This document shows, piece by piece, positions 9,300 through 19,181 of a DNA stretch of 64,000 nucleotides. Position numbers and translations under genes: made by a program. The DNA lies in NCBI RefSeq assembly GCF_000244755.1, contig NZ_AHOO02000014.1:2501-66500 (forward strand), written 5' to 3'. The notes below the pieces were generated by a model, which made no database searches, was not told the DNA's origin, and worked only from the letters and a program-made list of their open reading frames with translations. Each line of letters begins with the position of its first letter. The first letter of the stretch is position 1. The DNA comes from Leptospira licerasiae serovar Varillal str. VAR 010. Lineage in GTDB: Bacteria > Spirochaetota > Leptospiria > Leptospirales > Leptospiraceae.

Positions 9300-10457
9300 A
9301 TGTTTACGAATCGTTTTCTCCCCTATTTGCGAGTTTTTTTATCAGTCCTTATCTCCGCATTCTTCCTATTTTATTGTTCGCAGGAAGATAAAAGTTCCAA
9401 AACAAACGATTTGATCACGTTATCCTTACTCACAAATAGGGACCAAATTGCAGAGGCTTTGACCTCGGCCATGGATCCGGTATCTGGTTCTATGGAAGGC
9501 TTAAGTGGAGAAGGTGCATCTGTTGCAATCCGAGGGAATCGTATCACTTTACCCGAAAGGATCAGCGCTTTAGGGCATCGTATTTGGAATAAAGGTCCTG
9601 ATTTCGGAGAATTAGAGGCTTACAATTTTTCGTTCAACTGCTGGGGCGGAGGAAATTATTCCAGACAAGTTTTTTCTACCGATACAAACGCATACGATTT
9701 CTTAGATTATATATTGAACGGAAATGATCCGTCTTCTTCTTTCTTAGTCTCTAAAGAATTCGGGAATTGTAGATTTTTACCTTTCAGCAATTGGGTGATA
9801 GACGGGCTGACTGAAAATGTTTGGAGTAATCTTTCCGGTTCCTCTCCTTTTGTTCAAAACGGTACGAACCTGAAAATTGGAGTAAATCGAACGATCCAAA
9901 ATTCGTTCCAGGGAATTTCAGTAAAAGTAACCGGAACTGGAGCACCACTTTCGTACGCTGCAGGAACTCCAACAACCAATCAAGCTTACTCTATGACTTG
10001 GAATAATATTCTAACAGGAGCTTCTCCGGGAATTTCTTCTTACTCGCAAGACGTTTCCGTTTTGAGAGAAGGTTACTCCGGTGGCGATCTCATCTTTTCT
10101 CATGAGGTAACCTCTTTAAGTTCTTTGCAGTACGGTGCGGATAGAAGCGACTCTAATCCTTTATCTTGGTACCGTCTCTGGAGTGCGGGTTCTTTACAAG
10201 TAGTCCATGTGGAGAAAAATTTCACACTAGCGGTTTCAGTAGATGAACCCGTGAAATGGAAATACGTAGATTGTCTTCCTAGATCCGGAAAAGTATCCTT
10301 CACGTTGAGCGGAGATCTGACCGGAACCGGAACAGTCTCCTTCTCCGGTGGCTCCGGCTACTATGTTTACACTGTAACGGATTCAAATGGGAATAATTCT
10401 ACGGAACAAGGAAATCTAGACTTCTCCTCTTGCAGCGTCCCGCTTTTTATTCTCTAA
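9300..10457 (+). CDS. putative lipoprotein of unknown function
   Basis: 385 residues, family not recognised. The N-terminus (VFLSVLISAFFLFYCSQEDKSS) looks like a lipoprotein signal followed by a charged tether, although Tyr just before the Cys is not a standard lipobox, so secretion by another route is possible. The mature part is rich in Ser, Gly, Thr and Asn. The C-terminus has a repeat-like Gly/Thr beta stretch (FTLSGDLTGTGTVSFSGGSG, then YVYTVTDSNGN) reminiscent of Ig-like or adhesin strands. It lies directly upstream of the FGE-fold gene on the same strand. Confidence 0.75.
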   Translation: MFTNRFLPYLRVFLSVLISAFFLFYCSQEDKSSKTNDLITLSLLTNRDQIAEALTSAMDPVSGSMEGLSGEGASVAIRGNRITLPERISALGHRIWNKGPDFGELEAYNFSFNCWGGGNYSRQVFSTDTNAYDFLDYILNGNDPSSSFLVSKEFGNCRFLPFSNWVIDGLTENVWSNLSGSSPFVQNGTNLKIGVNRTIQNSFQGISVKVTGTGAPLSYAAGTPTTNQAYSMTWNNILTGASPGISSYSQDVSVLREGYSGGDLIFSHEVTSLSSLQYGADRSDSNPLSWYRLWSAGSLQVVHVEKNFTLAVSVDEPVKWKYVDCLPRSGKVSFTLSGDLTGTGTVSFSGGSGYYVYTVTDSNGNNSTEQGNLDFSSCSVPLFIL

Positions 10458-10578
10458 AAATTTCCGGACCAAAAACTTTCGGATTTTGGAAAGAAGGCCC
10501 GCTTTTCAGAGTCAATTTTTCTCTTGCATAAGAACCTACCCGGACAGATCCTTTTGGGAAAGGACTCTTCCAGGTTTG

Positions 10579-11469
10579 ATGAACTCATATTCCTTTCGTC
10601 CGATCCATTTTATTATTTTATGTTTATCCATAATCTTTCTGGTCGCTCCTCATGTACTTGGATCTCCGGACCCGAGCAAACCCTGCTACGGAAAAAAAAT
10701 CAAAGGAATGCAATGTATTCCGGAAGGATATTTTATCCGGGGAAGTAATACCCACGATCCGGACGAGGCCCCCGAACAAAAAATTTATCTCAGCGACTTT
10801 TTCATAGATCTATACGAGGTCACAAACGAGGACTTCAGCAAATGTATAGAAGAAGGGTCCTGTAAAGACTGCCTATACAATGGGACCTGCGATTACATAG
10901 GCCCCGCATACGGCGATCTATATCTAAAACCGAAACAACCTGTACTCGGAGTAAGTTGGTATACCGCAAAAGAATACTGCGAGTGGGTGGGTAAAAGACT
11001 TCCGACGGAAGCGGAATGGGAGAAGGCGGCCAGAGGTCCAAAAGGAAATTTATTTCCTTGGGGAAACAAACCCGCAAACTGTAAGTTAGCCGTCATTGAA
11101 GAAGACGAACGAAAAGGTTGCGTGTATAAAAAGATCAATCCTCCAAATTTAATGCCTACGGCCCCTGTGGGGAGCAGACCCGCAGGGGTGTATGGGCTAT
11201 TTGATATGGCCGGGAATTCCTGGGAATGGGTCCAAGATTGGTACTCCGAAAACTACAAAGTATGCGGAGAAGCATGCAGTGGAAAAGATCCGAAAGGCCC
11301 TTGCGAAGGAGAAGATAACTGTCCCGGTTTTGATAAAAAGACCTTAAAAGGCGGATCCTGGTGGTGGCCTTCAAGTTATGCAAGAGGCTCCAAAAGAAGA
11401 GCGCATGTCCCCCAAAATTTCCCTGAGTACCATCATTTTGGGTTCCGTTGCGCGAAAGACGCAGGTTAA
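10579..11469 (+). CDS. exported SUMF1/FGE-fold protein lacking the catalytic cysteine pair
   Basis: 296 residues from the ATG at 10579, which gives a clean signal peptide (FIILCLSIIFLVAPHVLG); a longer frame starts at 10486. The FGE-sulfatase fold is plain: MQCIPEGYFIRGS, FFIDLYEVTNEDF, VSWYTAKEYCEWVGKRLPTE, AEWEKAARG, LFDMAGNSWEWVQDWY and GFRCAKD. In true formylglycine-generating enzymes the segment before the last motif carries two copper-binding cysteines (CxxxxC). Here it reads SSYARGSKRRAH, without them. The protein is therefore probably not a sulfatase activator but a binding or structural member of the superfamily. Extra cysteines in CIEEGSCKDCLYNGTC may form disulfides in the periplasm. 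Confidence 0.87.
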   Translation: MNSYSFRPIHFIILCLSIIFLVAPHVLGSPDPSKPCYGKKIKGMQCIPEGYFIRGSNTHDPDEAPEQKIYLSDFFIDLYEVTNEDFSKCIEEGSCKDCLYNGTCDYIGPAYGDLYLKPKQPVLGVSWYTAKEYCEWVGKRLPTEAEWEKAARGPKGNLFPWGNKPANCKLAVIEEDERKGCVYKKINPPNLMPTAPVGSRPAGVYGLFDMAGNSWEWVQDWYSENYKVCGEACSGKDPKGPCEGEDNCPGFDKKTLKGGSWWWPSSYARGSKRRAHVPQNFPEYHHFGFRCAKDAG

Positions 11470-11531
11470 AAAGCTATACAACGGACGGCGCTCTTATAAA
11501 CAAACGTAAGAAGCCAAAATGGTTATGCGAA

Positions 11532-13637
11532 ATGAAAATAAAAAATCTAAAGAGACCTATCGTTTCTGTCTGGCTGGTTCTTCTACTAGGATGCGGATCT
11601 TCGAAGCCTACTCCAATCCTAGGAACGGAAGTCCCATCTACGATATGGGAACAAGACAAGAGTCCTTATATAATTTCTAATTGGGAATTTGCAGAAATCC
11701 CTCCCGGAAATTTTTTCCACGGACATTTTCCCGTTTTACCCGGACAAAATCCAGATAAACCTTCCGGCAAGATCCCTGAGGACCGCGAAACGGACTATAA
11801 CATAGAATCGTTTTTAGCCACCCCCTCCGATATTTCCAAATATAATCCTAAAAGAAACGATTCCTCTCTAGTATTCTTTCATTCGGTCAAGAGAAGTAAG
11901 AACGATCTAGATATATTACTTTCTGCTTATATACCTTTTTGTCCATCCGGCTGCTATCTAGGAGTAAAATCCGAAGGGAAAGAGCAGATGATCGTTCCGG
12001 GAGAATCGGAAGACTCCTCCAAACCAAGGATCGTAGTCATTCCTTTTCAAGATGAAGAAGTTACATTAGCCCTACAATTATTCCCTTTTAACGGGCCTAG
12101 GAACATGATGGAAAATCCTGTTGTAGGTAGTTTTTCGGAAATACAGACAGTCTACCTGGTAAAAGCGCTAAGAGTACTTCTATTCAGCTCTTTGGAATTT
12201 TTTTCCTTCTTCTTTTTTGCTTTCATATATATCAGAAGGCCACAAGACAAATTCAATCTTTCCTTTTCACTTTTAAATTTGTCTCTGGCGATCTGGTATC
12301 CCGCTTACGAAGGCTGGTTCCAATACATTGTGGATTCTCCCTGGACTTGGGTCATCTTCGGATATTCGTTGGGAGCGTTTCTTCCCATTTTATTTTACGA
12401 ATTCACGATCGGTATTTTTCAGGCACCTAGAAATATTCCCGGTAGAACATTACAATTTCTTTTTATTCTACTGACCATATGGCCATCTCTAGAATATGGA
12501 CTTACAGGAGGACATCAATATTTCGGAAAGATCGCTTTTCATATATTCTTAGTCATACTAGTATTCTTTTATTTGAATACATTGTATATCTTCTTCAGAT
12601 ATAGATGGAGCAGTATTCTTTCATTTCGATGGGTGGTGACGGGTCTAATTTTAGTCGCTGTATCTTCTTTTTATACTGTATTGAGTTTTGCCGGTTTCGG
12701 CCAAATCCAGCCTTGGGTAAACGAAAGCTTTTTAGTCTTAACATTACTTTTCAGTTTGGCTCTCGCCAAAAGATATGCGGAAGTTTTTAGAGCTTTAGAA
12801 AAATCGGAAGGCAAACTCAAATCCTTAAACGAATCTTTGGAAACAAAGGTAGAAGAAAGGACTAAAATTATAGAGCTTCAAAAAGCGGAACTTGTACAAA
12901 AAGGAAGAATTTTAGCCAAGGACTTGTCGATAGCGGGAAAGATCCAAAACGCACTTTTACCTAGAGAACTTCCCGTAATACCAAATGCAAGAATCTCCTA
13001 CAGATACAAACCGATGATGGAGATCGGCGGAGACTTATTGGATGTGATCTACGATCCTTCCACAAGCTCCTTAGGAATGTTCATCGGAGATGTGACCGGC
13101 CATGGGGTTTCCGCCGCATTATTAGCATCCATGCTAAAAATGACCTTAGGAGACTGGTCCATTCTTCTGCAGGACCCATCTTCTCTTCTATTACATATTC
13201 GTAATCAATTTGAAGGAAAATTGGACGGTCATTTTATCACAGCAACCTTAGTGACGGTGGATCTAAGATCAGGCAAAACATTGATCGCAAACGCTGGGCA
13301 TCCAGAATGTTTAGTTTTAAGAAAAGGTGGAGTTGTAGAATTTTACAGACCCAAAGGAGTCGCAATCTACGAGGCGATCCCAACCACTTACCAAACGGAA
13401 TCAGTGGATCTTTTGCCTGGAGATAAAGTAGTATTGTATACAGATGGGATTCCTGATTCCAGAAATACAGAAGGAGAATTTTTTGGCGAAGATCGTTTAT
13501 CCGATCTGCTAAGAAAAAATTCTTTTAGACCGCCTGAAGAACTATGCGATTCGGTTATCCGCGGAGTTCAGTCTTTTCAAGGAGAATTCCAGAACCAAGA
13601 CGATATGGCGTTATTAGTTTTGGAGTATTTAGGTTAA
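11532..13637 (+). CDS. 7TM lipoprotein-signal sensor with SpoIIE/PP2C serine phosphatase domain
   Basis: 701 residues from the ATG at 11532; the frame opens at 11448 inside the previous gene. Order: a signal with lipobox (SVWLVLLLGC), ~190 extracytoplasmic residues, seven hydrophobic helices (about residues 200-430), a coiled coil (SEGKLKSLNESLETKVEERT) and a SpoIIE-type phosphatase domain. The domain shows the metal-binding landmarks GGDLLDV, GDVTGHGVSAAL, NAGHPECLV, LYTDGIPDS and the final DDMALLVL. Such proteins sense an envelope cue and dephosphorylate anti-sigma-factor antagonists. No anti-sigma partner is adjacent. The last nine bases overlap the convergent gene at 13629. Confidence 0.9.
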   Translation: MKIKNLKRPIVSVWLVLLLGCGSSKPTPILGTEVPSTIWEQDKSPYIISNWEFAEIPPGNFFHGHFPVLPGQNPDKPSGKIPEDRETDYNIESFLATPSDISKYNPKRNDSSLVFFHSVKRSKNDLDILLSAYIPFCPSGCYLGVKSEGKEQMIVPGESEDSSKPRIVVIPFQDEEVTLALQLFPFNGPRNMMENPVVGSFSEIQTVYLVKALRVLLFSSLEFFSFFFFAFIYIRRPQDKFNLSFSLLNLSLAIWYPAYEGWFQYIVDSPWTWVIFGYSLGAFLPILFYEFTIGIFQAPRNIPGRTLQFLFILLTIWPSLEYGLTGGHQYFGKIAFHIFLVILVFFYLNTLYIFFRYRWSSILSFRWVVTGLILVAVSSFYTVLSFAGFGQIQPWVNESFLVLTLLFSLALAKRYAEVFRALEKSEGKLKSLNESLETKVEERTKIIELQKAELVQKGRILAKDLSIAGKIQNALLPRELPVIPNARISYRYKPMMEIGGDLLDVIYDPSTSSLGMFIGDVTGHGVSAALLASMLKMTLGDWSILLQDPSSLLLHIRNQFEGKLDGHFITATLVTVDLRSGKTLIANAGHPECLVLRKGGVVEFYRPKGVAIYEAIPTTYQTESVDLLPGDKVVLYTDGIPDSRNTEGEFFGEDRLSDLLRKNSFRPPEELCDSVIRGVQSFQGEFQNQDDMALLVLEYLG

Positions 13638-14561
13638 TTCACGCACCGCCGGCTCGGTAATTTTTAAGGAGAGCAAGGAGTTTGAATATTTCGGTAAATG
13701 TAAATCTTCCGCAAGCTTGGAAGCTTCGTTCAAATAAGAATTAATTAGATCGCCGATCTGTCTTTCCAACTGGATCTCTTGTAAAAGCCCTAAAGTTTCC
13801 CTTTTTTTGCTCCTTTTCCAATCTTGCCTTTTGTCTTCCGGAAGAAAATAGATCATTGAGGAAATATCTTCGTTCTCCAAATCCTCATTTAAATCCTGAT
13901 AATCGTCCAAAAGCCTCCAAGCTATACCGAAGAATTCGTACATTCTTTTCACGAGTTCCGCTTGGTCCTTGGAAAAAAAAGACCTAGCAAGTAAGTAAGG
14001 TTGTAAGGACCAAATCCCGATTTGAGAACAAAATCTGGAAAGATGAGCCTCTAAACTTTCCGCAATTCCCAGATTTACTATGGACTTGAAGTATCGGTCG
14101 ATGAATTCCTCTGCGATCAAAACGCCGTCATGCACTTCTCTGCCGAATAATTTACTGGATTGAGCATATCTTGTCCAAGCTTCGGTCCTAAGTTGCAGAA
14201 TGATATGATTCGCTCTTAAAGATCCGTCCGTTAAATGGTCGTCAAGAGAATGAAGTAATAATGCAGAAGAATGGGATTCCAAAAGCAAGGTCAACCAAGG
14301 ATTTTCCCAGGGCAATCCATGTGCGGATTCATTAATCCAATATAAGATAGAATAACTCGGACTATAATATTTTCTTAAAAAATTAAATCCTTCCGTTATG
14401 CTATTTTGGGAATATTTATATAAAAATAAGACCGCCTCGGTCCTGAGCGAAATTGGCAATCCATAACAAATACTTAAAGCGGAACGATTCAGTAACTTGC
14501 AGAATTCCTCCGCCTCTCCGGGGTTATCCGAAAGACCGAAATCAAGCCTTTGCATGGCCAC
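13629..14561 (-). CDS. class I isoprenoid synthase-like protein (polyprenyl synthetase superfamily)
   Basis: 310 residues, all helical in appearance. Two Asp-rich motifs are placed as in trans-isoprenyl diphosphate synthases: DDHLTD in LLLHSLDDHLTDG (near 110) and DDYQD in AWRLLDDYQDLNED (near 220). These bind Mg-diphosphate in the family. The sequence around the first motif differs from the usual chain-elongating enzymes, so it may be a terpene-cyclase or head-to-head-type relative rather than a standard prenyltransferase. The start at 14561 is GTG, with an ATG two codons later. It overlaps the convergent SpoIIE gene by nine bases. No other isoprenoid gene is nearby except ispD at 29.7 kb. 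Confidence 0.7.
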   Translation of the reverse strand: MAMQRLDFGLSDNPGEAEEFCKLLNRSALSICYGLPISLRTEAVLFLYKYSQNSITEGFNFLRKYYSPSYSILYWINESAHGLPWENPWLTLLLESHSSALLLHSLDDHLTDGSLRANHIILQLRTEAWTRYAQSSKLFGREVHDGVLIAEEFIDRYFKSIVNLGIAESLEAHLSRFCSQIGIWSLQPYLLARSFFSKDQAELVKRMYEFFGIAWRLLDDYQDLNEDLENEDISSMIYFLPEDKRQDWKRSKKRETLGLLQEIQLERQIGDLINSYLNEASKLAEDLHLPKYSNSLLSLKITEPAVRELT

Positions 14562-14920
14562 ATATTAGAGAATTTTCTTTTTTTTACCATTTATTTAATT
14601 TCTTCTAAGAAATTTTTGTGATAATTAAGGTTTTTTAAAGATTCTTTCCGGAATGAATATTCCATTTTAGTATTTTAGAATTTGATAACGGTTCTTACCC
14701 CAATCAAGGTAGGAGGATTTAACACGTTGAGCGAAACAATAGATTATGTCCCTTGATTCAAGAAAAAGACCCAAAAAAATATTCACCCCTACCTTTTGTT
14801 AATCGAAATCCAACCTTTCGAAGATTATAAAATTGGAATACATATTCCGCGATTTACTTAATATTTTTCTTGCAGATGCTAAATCTAGATAAAAATCTCT
14901 GGAGAGGGGCCTGAAATAGT
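14562..14920. other. AT-rich intergenic region without a recognised gene
   Basis: 359 bases, clearly more AT-rich than the flanks. It should hold the promoter of the minus-strand isoprenoid-like gene. I see a short inverted repeat (GGAAT-GAAT-ATTCC near 14651) and an AGGAGG near 14711 followed only by a nine-codon frame. No RNA gene or long repeat was recognised. Confidence 0.4.
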
Positions 14921-15124
14921 TTGAGAACTTTTTTAGATTTTATTCATACGGAAAAAACAAATCATCCTCAATTCGTGCTTAGCATACAAAAAGAAGATCC
15001 TAATTTTCTACAAAATTGGTTCCAAACAATAGGATACGATGTTTCTGCTTGGGAATGCTCCAAGGTGATCGAAACATTTAAGACCACGATAGGTCACAAA
15101 ACAATAGACTCCGAATCTTTCTAA
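14921..15124 (+). CDS. small hypothetical protein
   Basis: 67 codons starting with TTG; GGAGAGGGG ends about eleven bases upstream. The product is polar with a central WFQTIGYDVSAWECSKVIETF segment. It has no signal or membrane segment, and I recognise no family. Support is only the ribosome-binding site and the balanced composition, so it may not be real. It stands alone between an AT-rich region and a convergent envelope gene. Confidence 0.35.
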   Translation: MRTFLDFIHTEKTNHPQFVLSIQKEDPNFLQNWFQTIGYDVSAWECSKVIETFKTTIGHKTIDSESF

Positions 15125-15199
15125 TACATTAAAAATTAATAATATAATCGCTCTCGCAGGCTTACAATTGTGCCCGCACAAAAAGCTATAAATTGATTT

Positions 15200-15934
15200 T
15201 CAGATCGCTATACCGAACAAGATCTGCAACTGGGCGCCGTACGGATTCTGATGAGTTCGAGCTTCTTTTTCAGGTTCTTGCCAATCTTTTTGTAATTGTC
15301 TATAATCCCAGCTCGTATTAGTGCCATAGGAACCCCGTTGTTCATGAGTGCCTCTTTCCGGATAGAATAGAATATTTCCACCTACATGAATAAAAAATCC
15401 AGATGTGAAAATGTATCTAAAACCGGCACCCGCAGAAAGAAAAAGTTTTTGTTGAGAAATATTCCAAGCATAATCTCTATAATTTCCACTCGGAACATAG
15501 GTCTCTGTCTTTCTTTGTTTTTCAGAATAAGTTTCCAATCCTCCCCCCGCCGCAAAATAATAAGGGCCGGAAAAAGGGAACCATTCCATTTGAAGCGCCA
15601 ATTGTCTTTGGATCTTTTCCGAATTTGTAAGAGTGAATATTCCAGACAGATCTGACTGCACACCGTTCGCATCCAAATCGAATCTTTGGATCACTCTTTG
15701 CTCCTGCCATTGTAAAGAAGTAGCCAATTTAGAAGAAAATTGGATACCTGAACCGAACCAACTCAGACCGTTTGCAGTAAAACCTCCGATGAAAAACTTT
15801 CTGGAACTTCTTCGACCGGCCTGTTCCAGTTCGCCTGGAACAGGAGCAAGTTCGTTGTTTCCCTGAGCAAAAGCCGCGGGAGCGATCAATAAGAAGAATA
15901 CGAAAATAATTTTTTGAACGAGGTTTTGTTTCAT
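15200..15934 (-). CDS. exported protein, putative outer-membrane beta-barrel
   Basis: 244 residues with a textbook signal peptide (KIIFVFFLLIAPAAFA, cleaved before QGNNELAP). The mature part alternates hydrophobic and polar residues in strands separated by charged turns: FFIGGFTANGLSWFGSGIQF, LALQMEWFPFSGPYYFAAGG, LFLSAGAGFRYIFTSGFFIH. It ends in a hydrophobic strand (AQLQILFGIAI). This is the appearance of an 8- to 10-stranded outer-membrane barrel. No family name can be given. It lies downstream of thiC on the same strand, but a 51-base gap and an unrelated function argue against a joint role. Confidence 0.72.
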   Translation of the reverse strand: MKQNLVQKIIFVFFLLIAPAAFAQGNNELAPVPGELEQAGRRSSRKFFIGGFTANGLSWFGSGIQFSSKLATSLQWQEQRVIQRFDLDANGVQSDLSGIFTLTNSEKIQRQLALQMEWFPFSGPYYFAAGGGLETYSEKQRKTETYVPSGNYRDYAWNISQQKLFLSAGAGFRYIFTSGFFIHVGGNILFYPERGTHEQRGSYGTNTSWDYRQLQKDWQEPEKEARTHQNPYGAQLQILFGIAI

Positions 15935-15985
15935 ACGAGTCCGTCCAGCCGATCCAGGATTCCAAATTTATTTAGAAAGGTCAAG

Positions 15986-17659
<1,674 letters not shown>

Positions 17660-17701
17660 TTATAATCTTTCGCGGACCTAGTCTAGGATGTTTGTTTTTT
17701 T

Positions 17702-17778
17702 CCGTTTCCCTTCGCAGGCATTATCCTGATCAGGTTCCGGGGACTCTCTCAGAGACTTTTGGTCCCACCCCCAACGGT
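17702..17778 (-). promoter_or_regulatory. TPP riboswitch (THI element) upstream of thiC
   Basis: Read on the minus strand, the element has the conserved blocks in order: GGGGGTGGGACC, the CTGAGA of the pyrimidine-sensing arm, then CCGGAACCTGATCAGG and ATAATGCCTGCGAAGGGAAA of the pyrophosphate-sensing arm. It lies about 127 bases before the thiC start. Binding of thiamin pyrophosphate should repress thiC. I see no strong intrinsic terminator between it and the start, so control is more likely at translation. Confidence 0.95.
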
Positions 17779-17842
17779 TCTTCTCCATTGGATTCCTAAA
17801 TTCTAGTCTTGCAAGGAGTTTTTCCGAAACTTCCCATCCGAA

Positions 17843-17934
17843 TTCGTGAGAGAAAATTCACTGATTTTTCTCAAAGCTTTAAAAATCAAAATTAGCGAAC
17901 GGATGTTAGTCCTCTCACGAACGAGGAAGTGAAT
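17843..17934. repeat. interleaved inverted repeats between the thiC leader and ompL1
   Basis: TTCGTGAGAG (17843-17852) is the exact inverse of CTCTCACGAA (17912-17921). ATTCACT (17856-17862) is the inverse of AGTGAAT (17928-17934). The order A-B-A'-B' is that of an H-type pseudoknot rather than a nested hairpin. A separate TGATTTTT/AAAAATCA hairpin (17862-17888) sits within the A loop. It lies between divergent genes, so it could be an RNA leader fold or a DNA operator pair. Confidence 0.5.
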
Positions 17935-18008
17935 GTTTATTTTTTACAACAAATGTTCAAAATAAAATCTGATATAACGGACTTTTTTATTTTATCCAGA
18001 ATATCTGT

Positions 18009-18036
18009 TTGACACCCAAGTCCGCGTCGATATTGT
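18009..18036 (+). promoter_or_regulatory. sigma-70-type promoter of ompL1
   Basis: A perfect TTGACA (18009-18014), a 16-base spacer and TATTGT (18031-18036) predict a transcript starting near 18043, with an ~80-base leader before the ompL1 ATG. CCCAAG (18015-18020) and CTTGGG (18048-18053) form an inverted repeat bracketing the -10 box. Confidence 0.65.
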
Positions 18037-18124
18037 CCTGTCCAATGCTTGGGCCCCGCTATAGACATAAATGGTCCAGGTGAAAAACCACTCTACTATA
18101 CGAAAAGTTTAAGGAGCTATTTAA

Positions 18125-19021
18125 ATGGTTCGTAACATCACGAAAGCTTTGCTAGTTTTCGCCGTACTTTGTTCTTCATTCGGCTTAAGCGCAAAGTCTT
18201 ACATCACTGGAGGCCTCGGTCTCCAATTTGACCTTGGATCATTGGGCGATACAATTGCAACTGATGGTTTGGATGCATCTGGAAGTTATAAAACAACTGA
18301 CTCCACTGGAACTCAAGCAGGGGTTCTTCCTCGTCGTGCAATCATTCCTGAAAACCGTTTGTTAAGCTTACAGCACACCACAAACGGATTAATCAGCGCT
18401 AAAACCAGCGGTGCAATGACTGGACTTACTCTTTCCTTAGGATATGAGCAAGATTTCGGAAAAGCTTTCTTCTGGAGAGTTAACGCACACTACACTCGTA
18501 AAGTTATGGGTGGAGATACTTCCGCTAAATTCTTAGGCCAAGGGTTCTATGATATTACTTGGGACTACCATGCAATTCAAGTTCCAGTGAACGTAGGTAT
18601 CAAACTTTCCGTTACTGAAGACACTGCTTTCTACATTGGAGCAGGGGTTCACTACTTTAACGGTGGATGGAGCTTAGCAGGAAGCAACCGTTTGAACGAC
18701 GTTCATAACGCTCTTGTTGGAGCCGGTGTTACTAACACCACTATCTTAGGACTTGTTGCTGATGGAACTGATCCTTCTGCAAACTGGGAAAAAACTACCT
18801 TCCAAGTTTCTGGAGTTGCTCCAAACTGGTTGATCGGAGCTCAAACTAAAATTTCCGACAAAGGTTCTCTATATATGGAAGTTGAAACTCTATTCTCTTT
18901 CAAATATGGTATCGGTCACCCAAGATCAGCGGGTGGAGCGCAAGGTTTAGCGCCTTCCGTTGCTTATCCTCAAGTTCTTGGTGGAAACCAATACAGATTC
19001 GGATACAAACACGAAATCTAA
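18125..19021 (+). CDS. ompL1: porin OmpL1
   Basis: 298 residues; a transmembrane beta-barrel porin of the leptospiral outer membrane. The signal peptide (VRNITKALLVFAVLCSSFG) is probably cleaved at LSA before KSY. The sequence follows the known OmpL1 pattern throughout: GLQFDLGSLGDTIATDGLDA, GYEQDFGKAFFWRVNAHYTR, NVGIKLSVTEDTAFYIGAGV, SGVAPNWLIGAQTKISDKG, and the C-terminal GGNQYRFGYKHEI. AAGGAG is eight bases before the ATG and a consensus promoter lies upstream. A stem-loop terminator follows. Codons seem more uniform than in the second copy, as expected of an abundant protein. Confidence 0.96.
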   Translation: MVRNITKALLVFAVLCSSFGLSAKSYITGGLGLQFDLGSLGDTIATDGLDASGSYKTTDSTGTQAGVLPRRAIIPENRLLSLQHTTNGLISAKTSGAMTGLTLSLGYEQDFGKAFFWRVNAHYTRKVMGGDTSAKFLGQGFYDITWDYHAIQVPVNVGIKLSVTEDTAFYIGAGVHYFNGGWSLAGSNRLNDVHNALVGAGVTNTTILGLVADGTDPSANWEKTTFQVSGVAPNWLIGAQTKISDKGSLYMEVETLFSFKYGIGHPRSAGGAQGLAPSVAYPQVLGGNQYRFGYKHEI

Positions 19022-19045
19022 TTCTTAGATTTTTTGTTTGGATGC

Positions 19046-19080
19046 AAAGGCTCTCCGAAAGGAGGGCCTTTTTTATTTTT
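19046..19080 (+). terminator. rho-independent terminator of ompL1
   Basis: GGCTCTCC and GGAGGGCC close a GAAA tetraloop (19049-19068). AAA/TTT extends the stem, and a T-run (TTTTTTATTTTT) follows. It lies 25 bases after the ompL1 stop and separates the two ompL1 copies. Confidence 0.93.
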
Positions 19081-19181
19081 AAATGACAAATATAAACCTC
19101 ATCCTACCCGAAAAATAGTCGCTGTTTTGGGGACTAATTTAATTCAATGGGCTTGTTTAAGAATAGTTAATGGAGAATACT

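Noticed and set aside
9166..9414. 82-codon frame overlapping the lipoprotein start
   Set aside because: It is out of frame with the clear secretion signal at 9300 and has no ribosome-binding site.
14708..14752. Nine-codon frame behind an AGGAGG
   Set aside because: Spacing to the TTG is long, the peptide is too short to judge, and no regulated gene follows directly.
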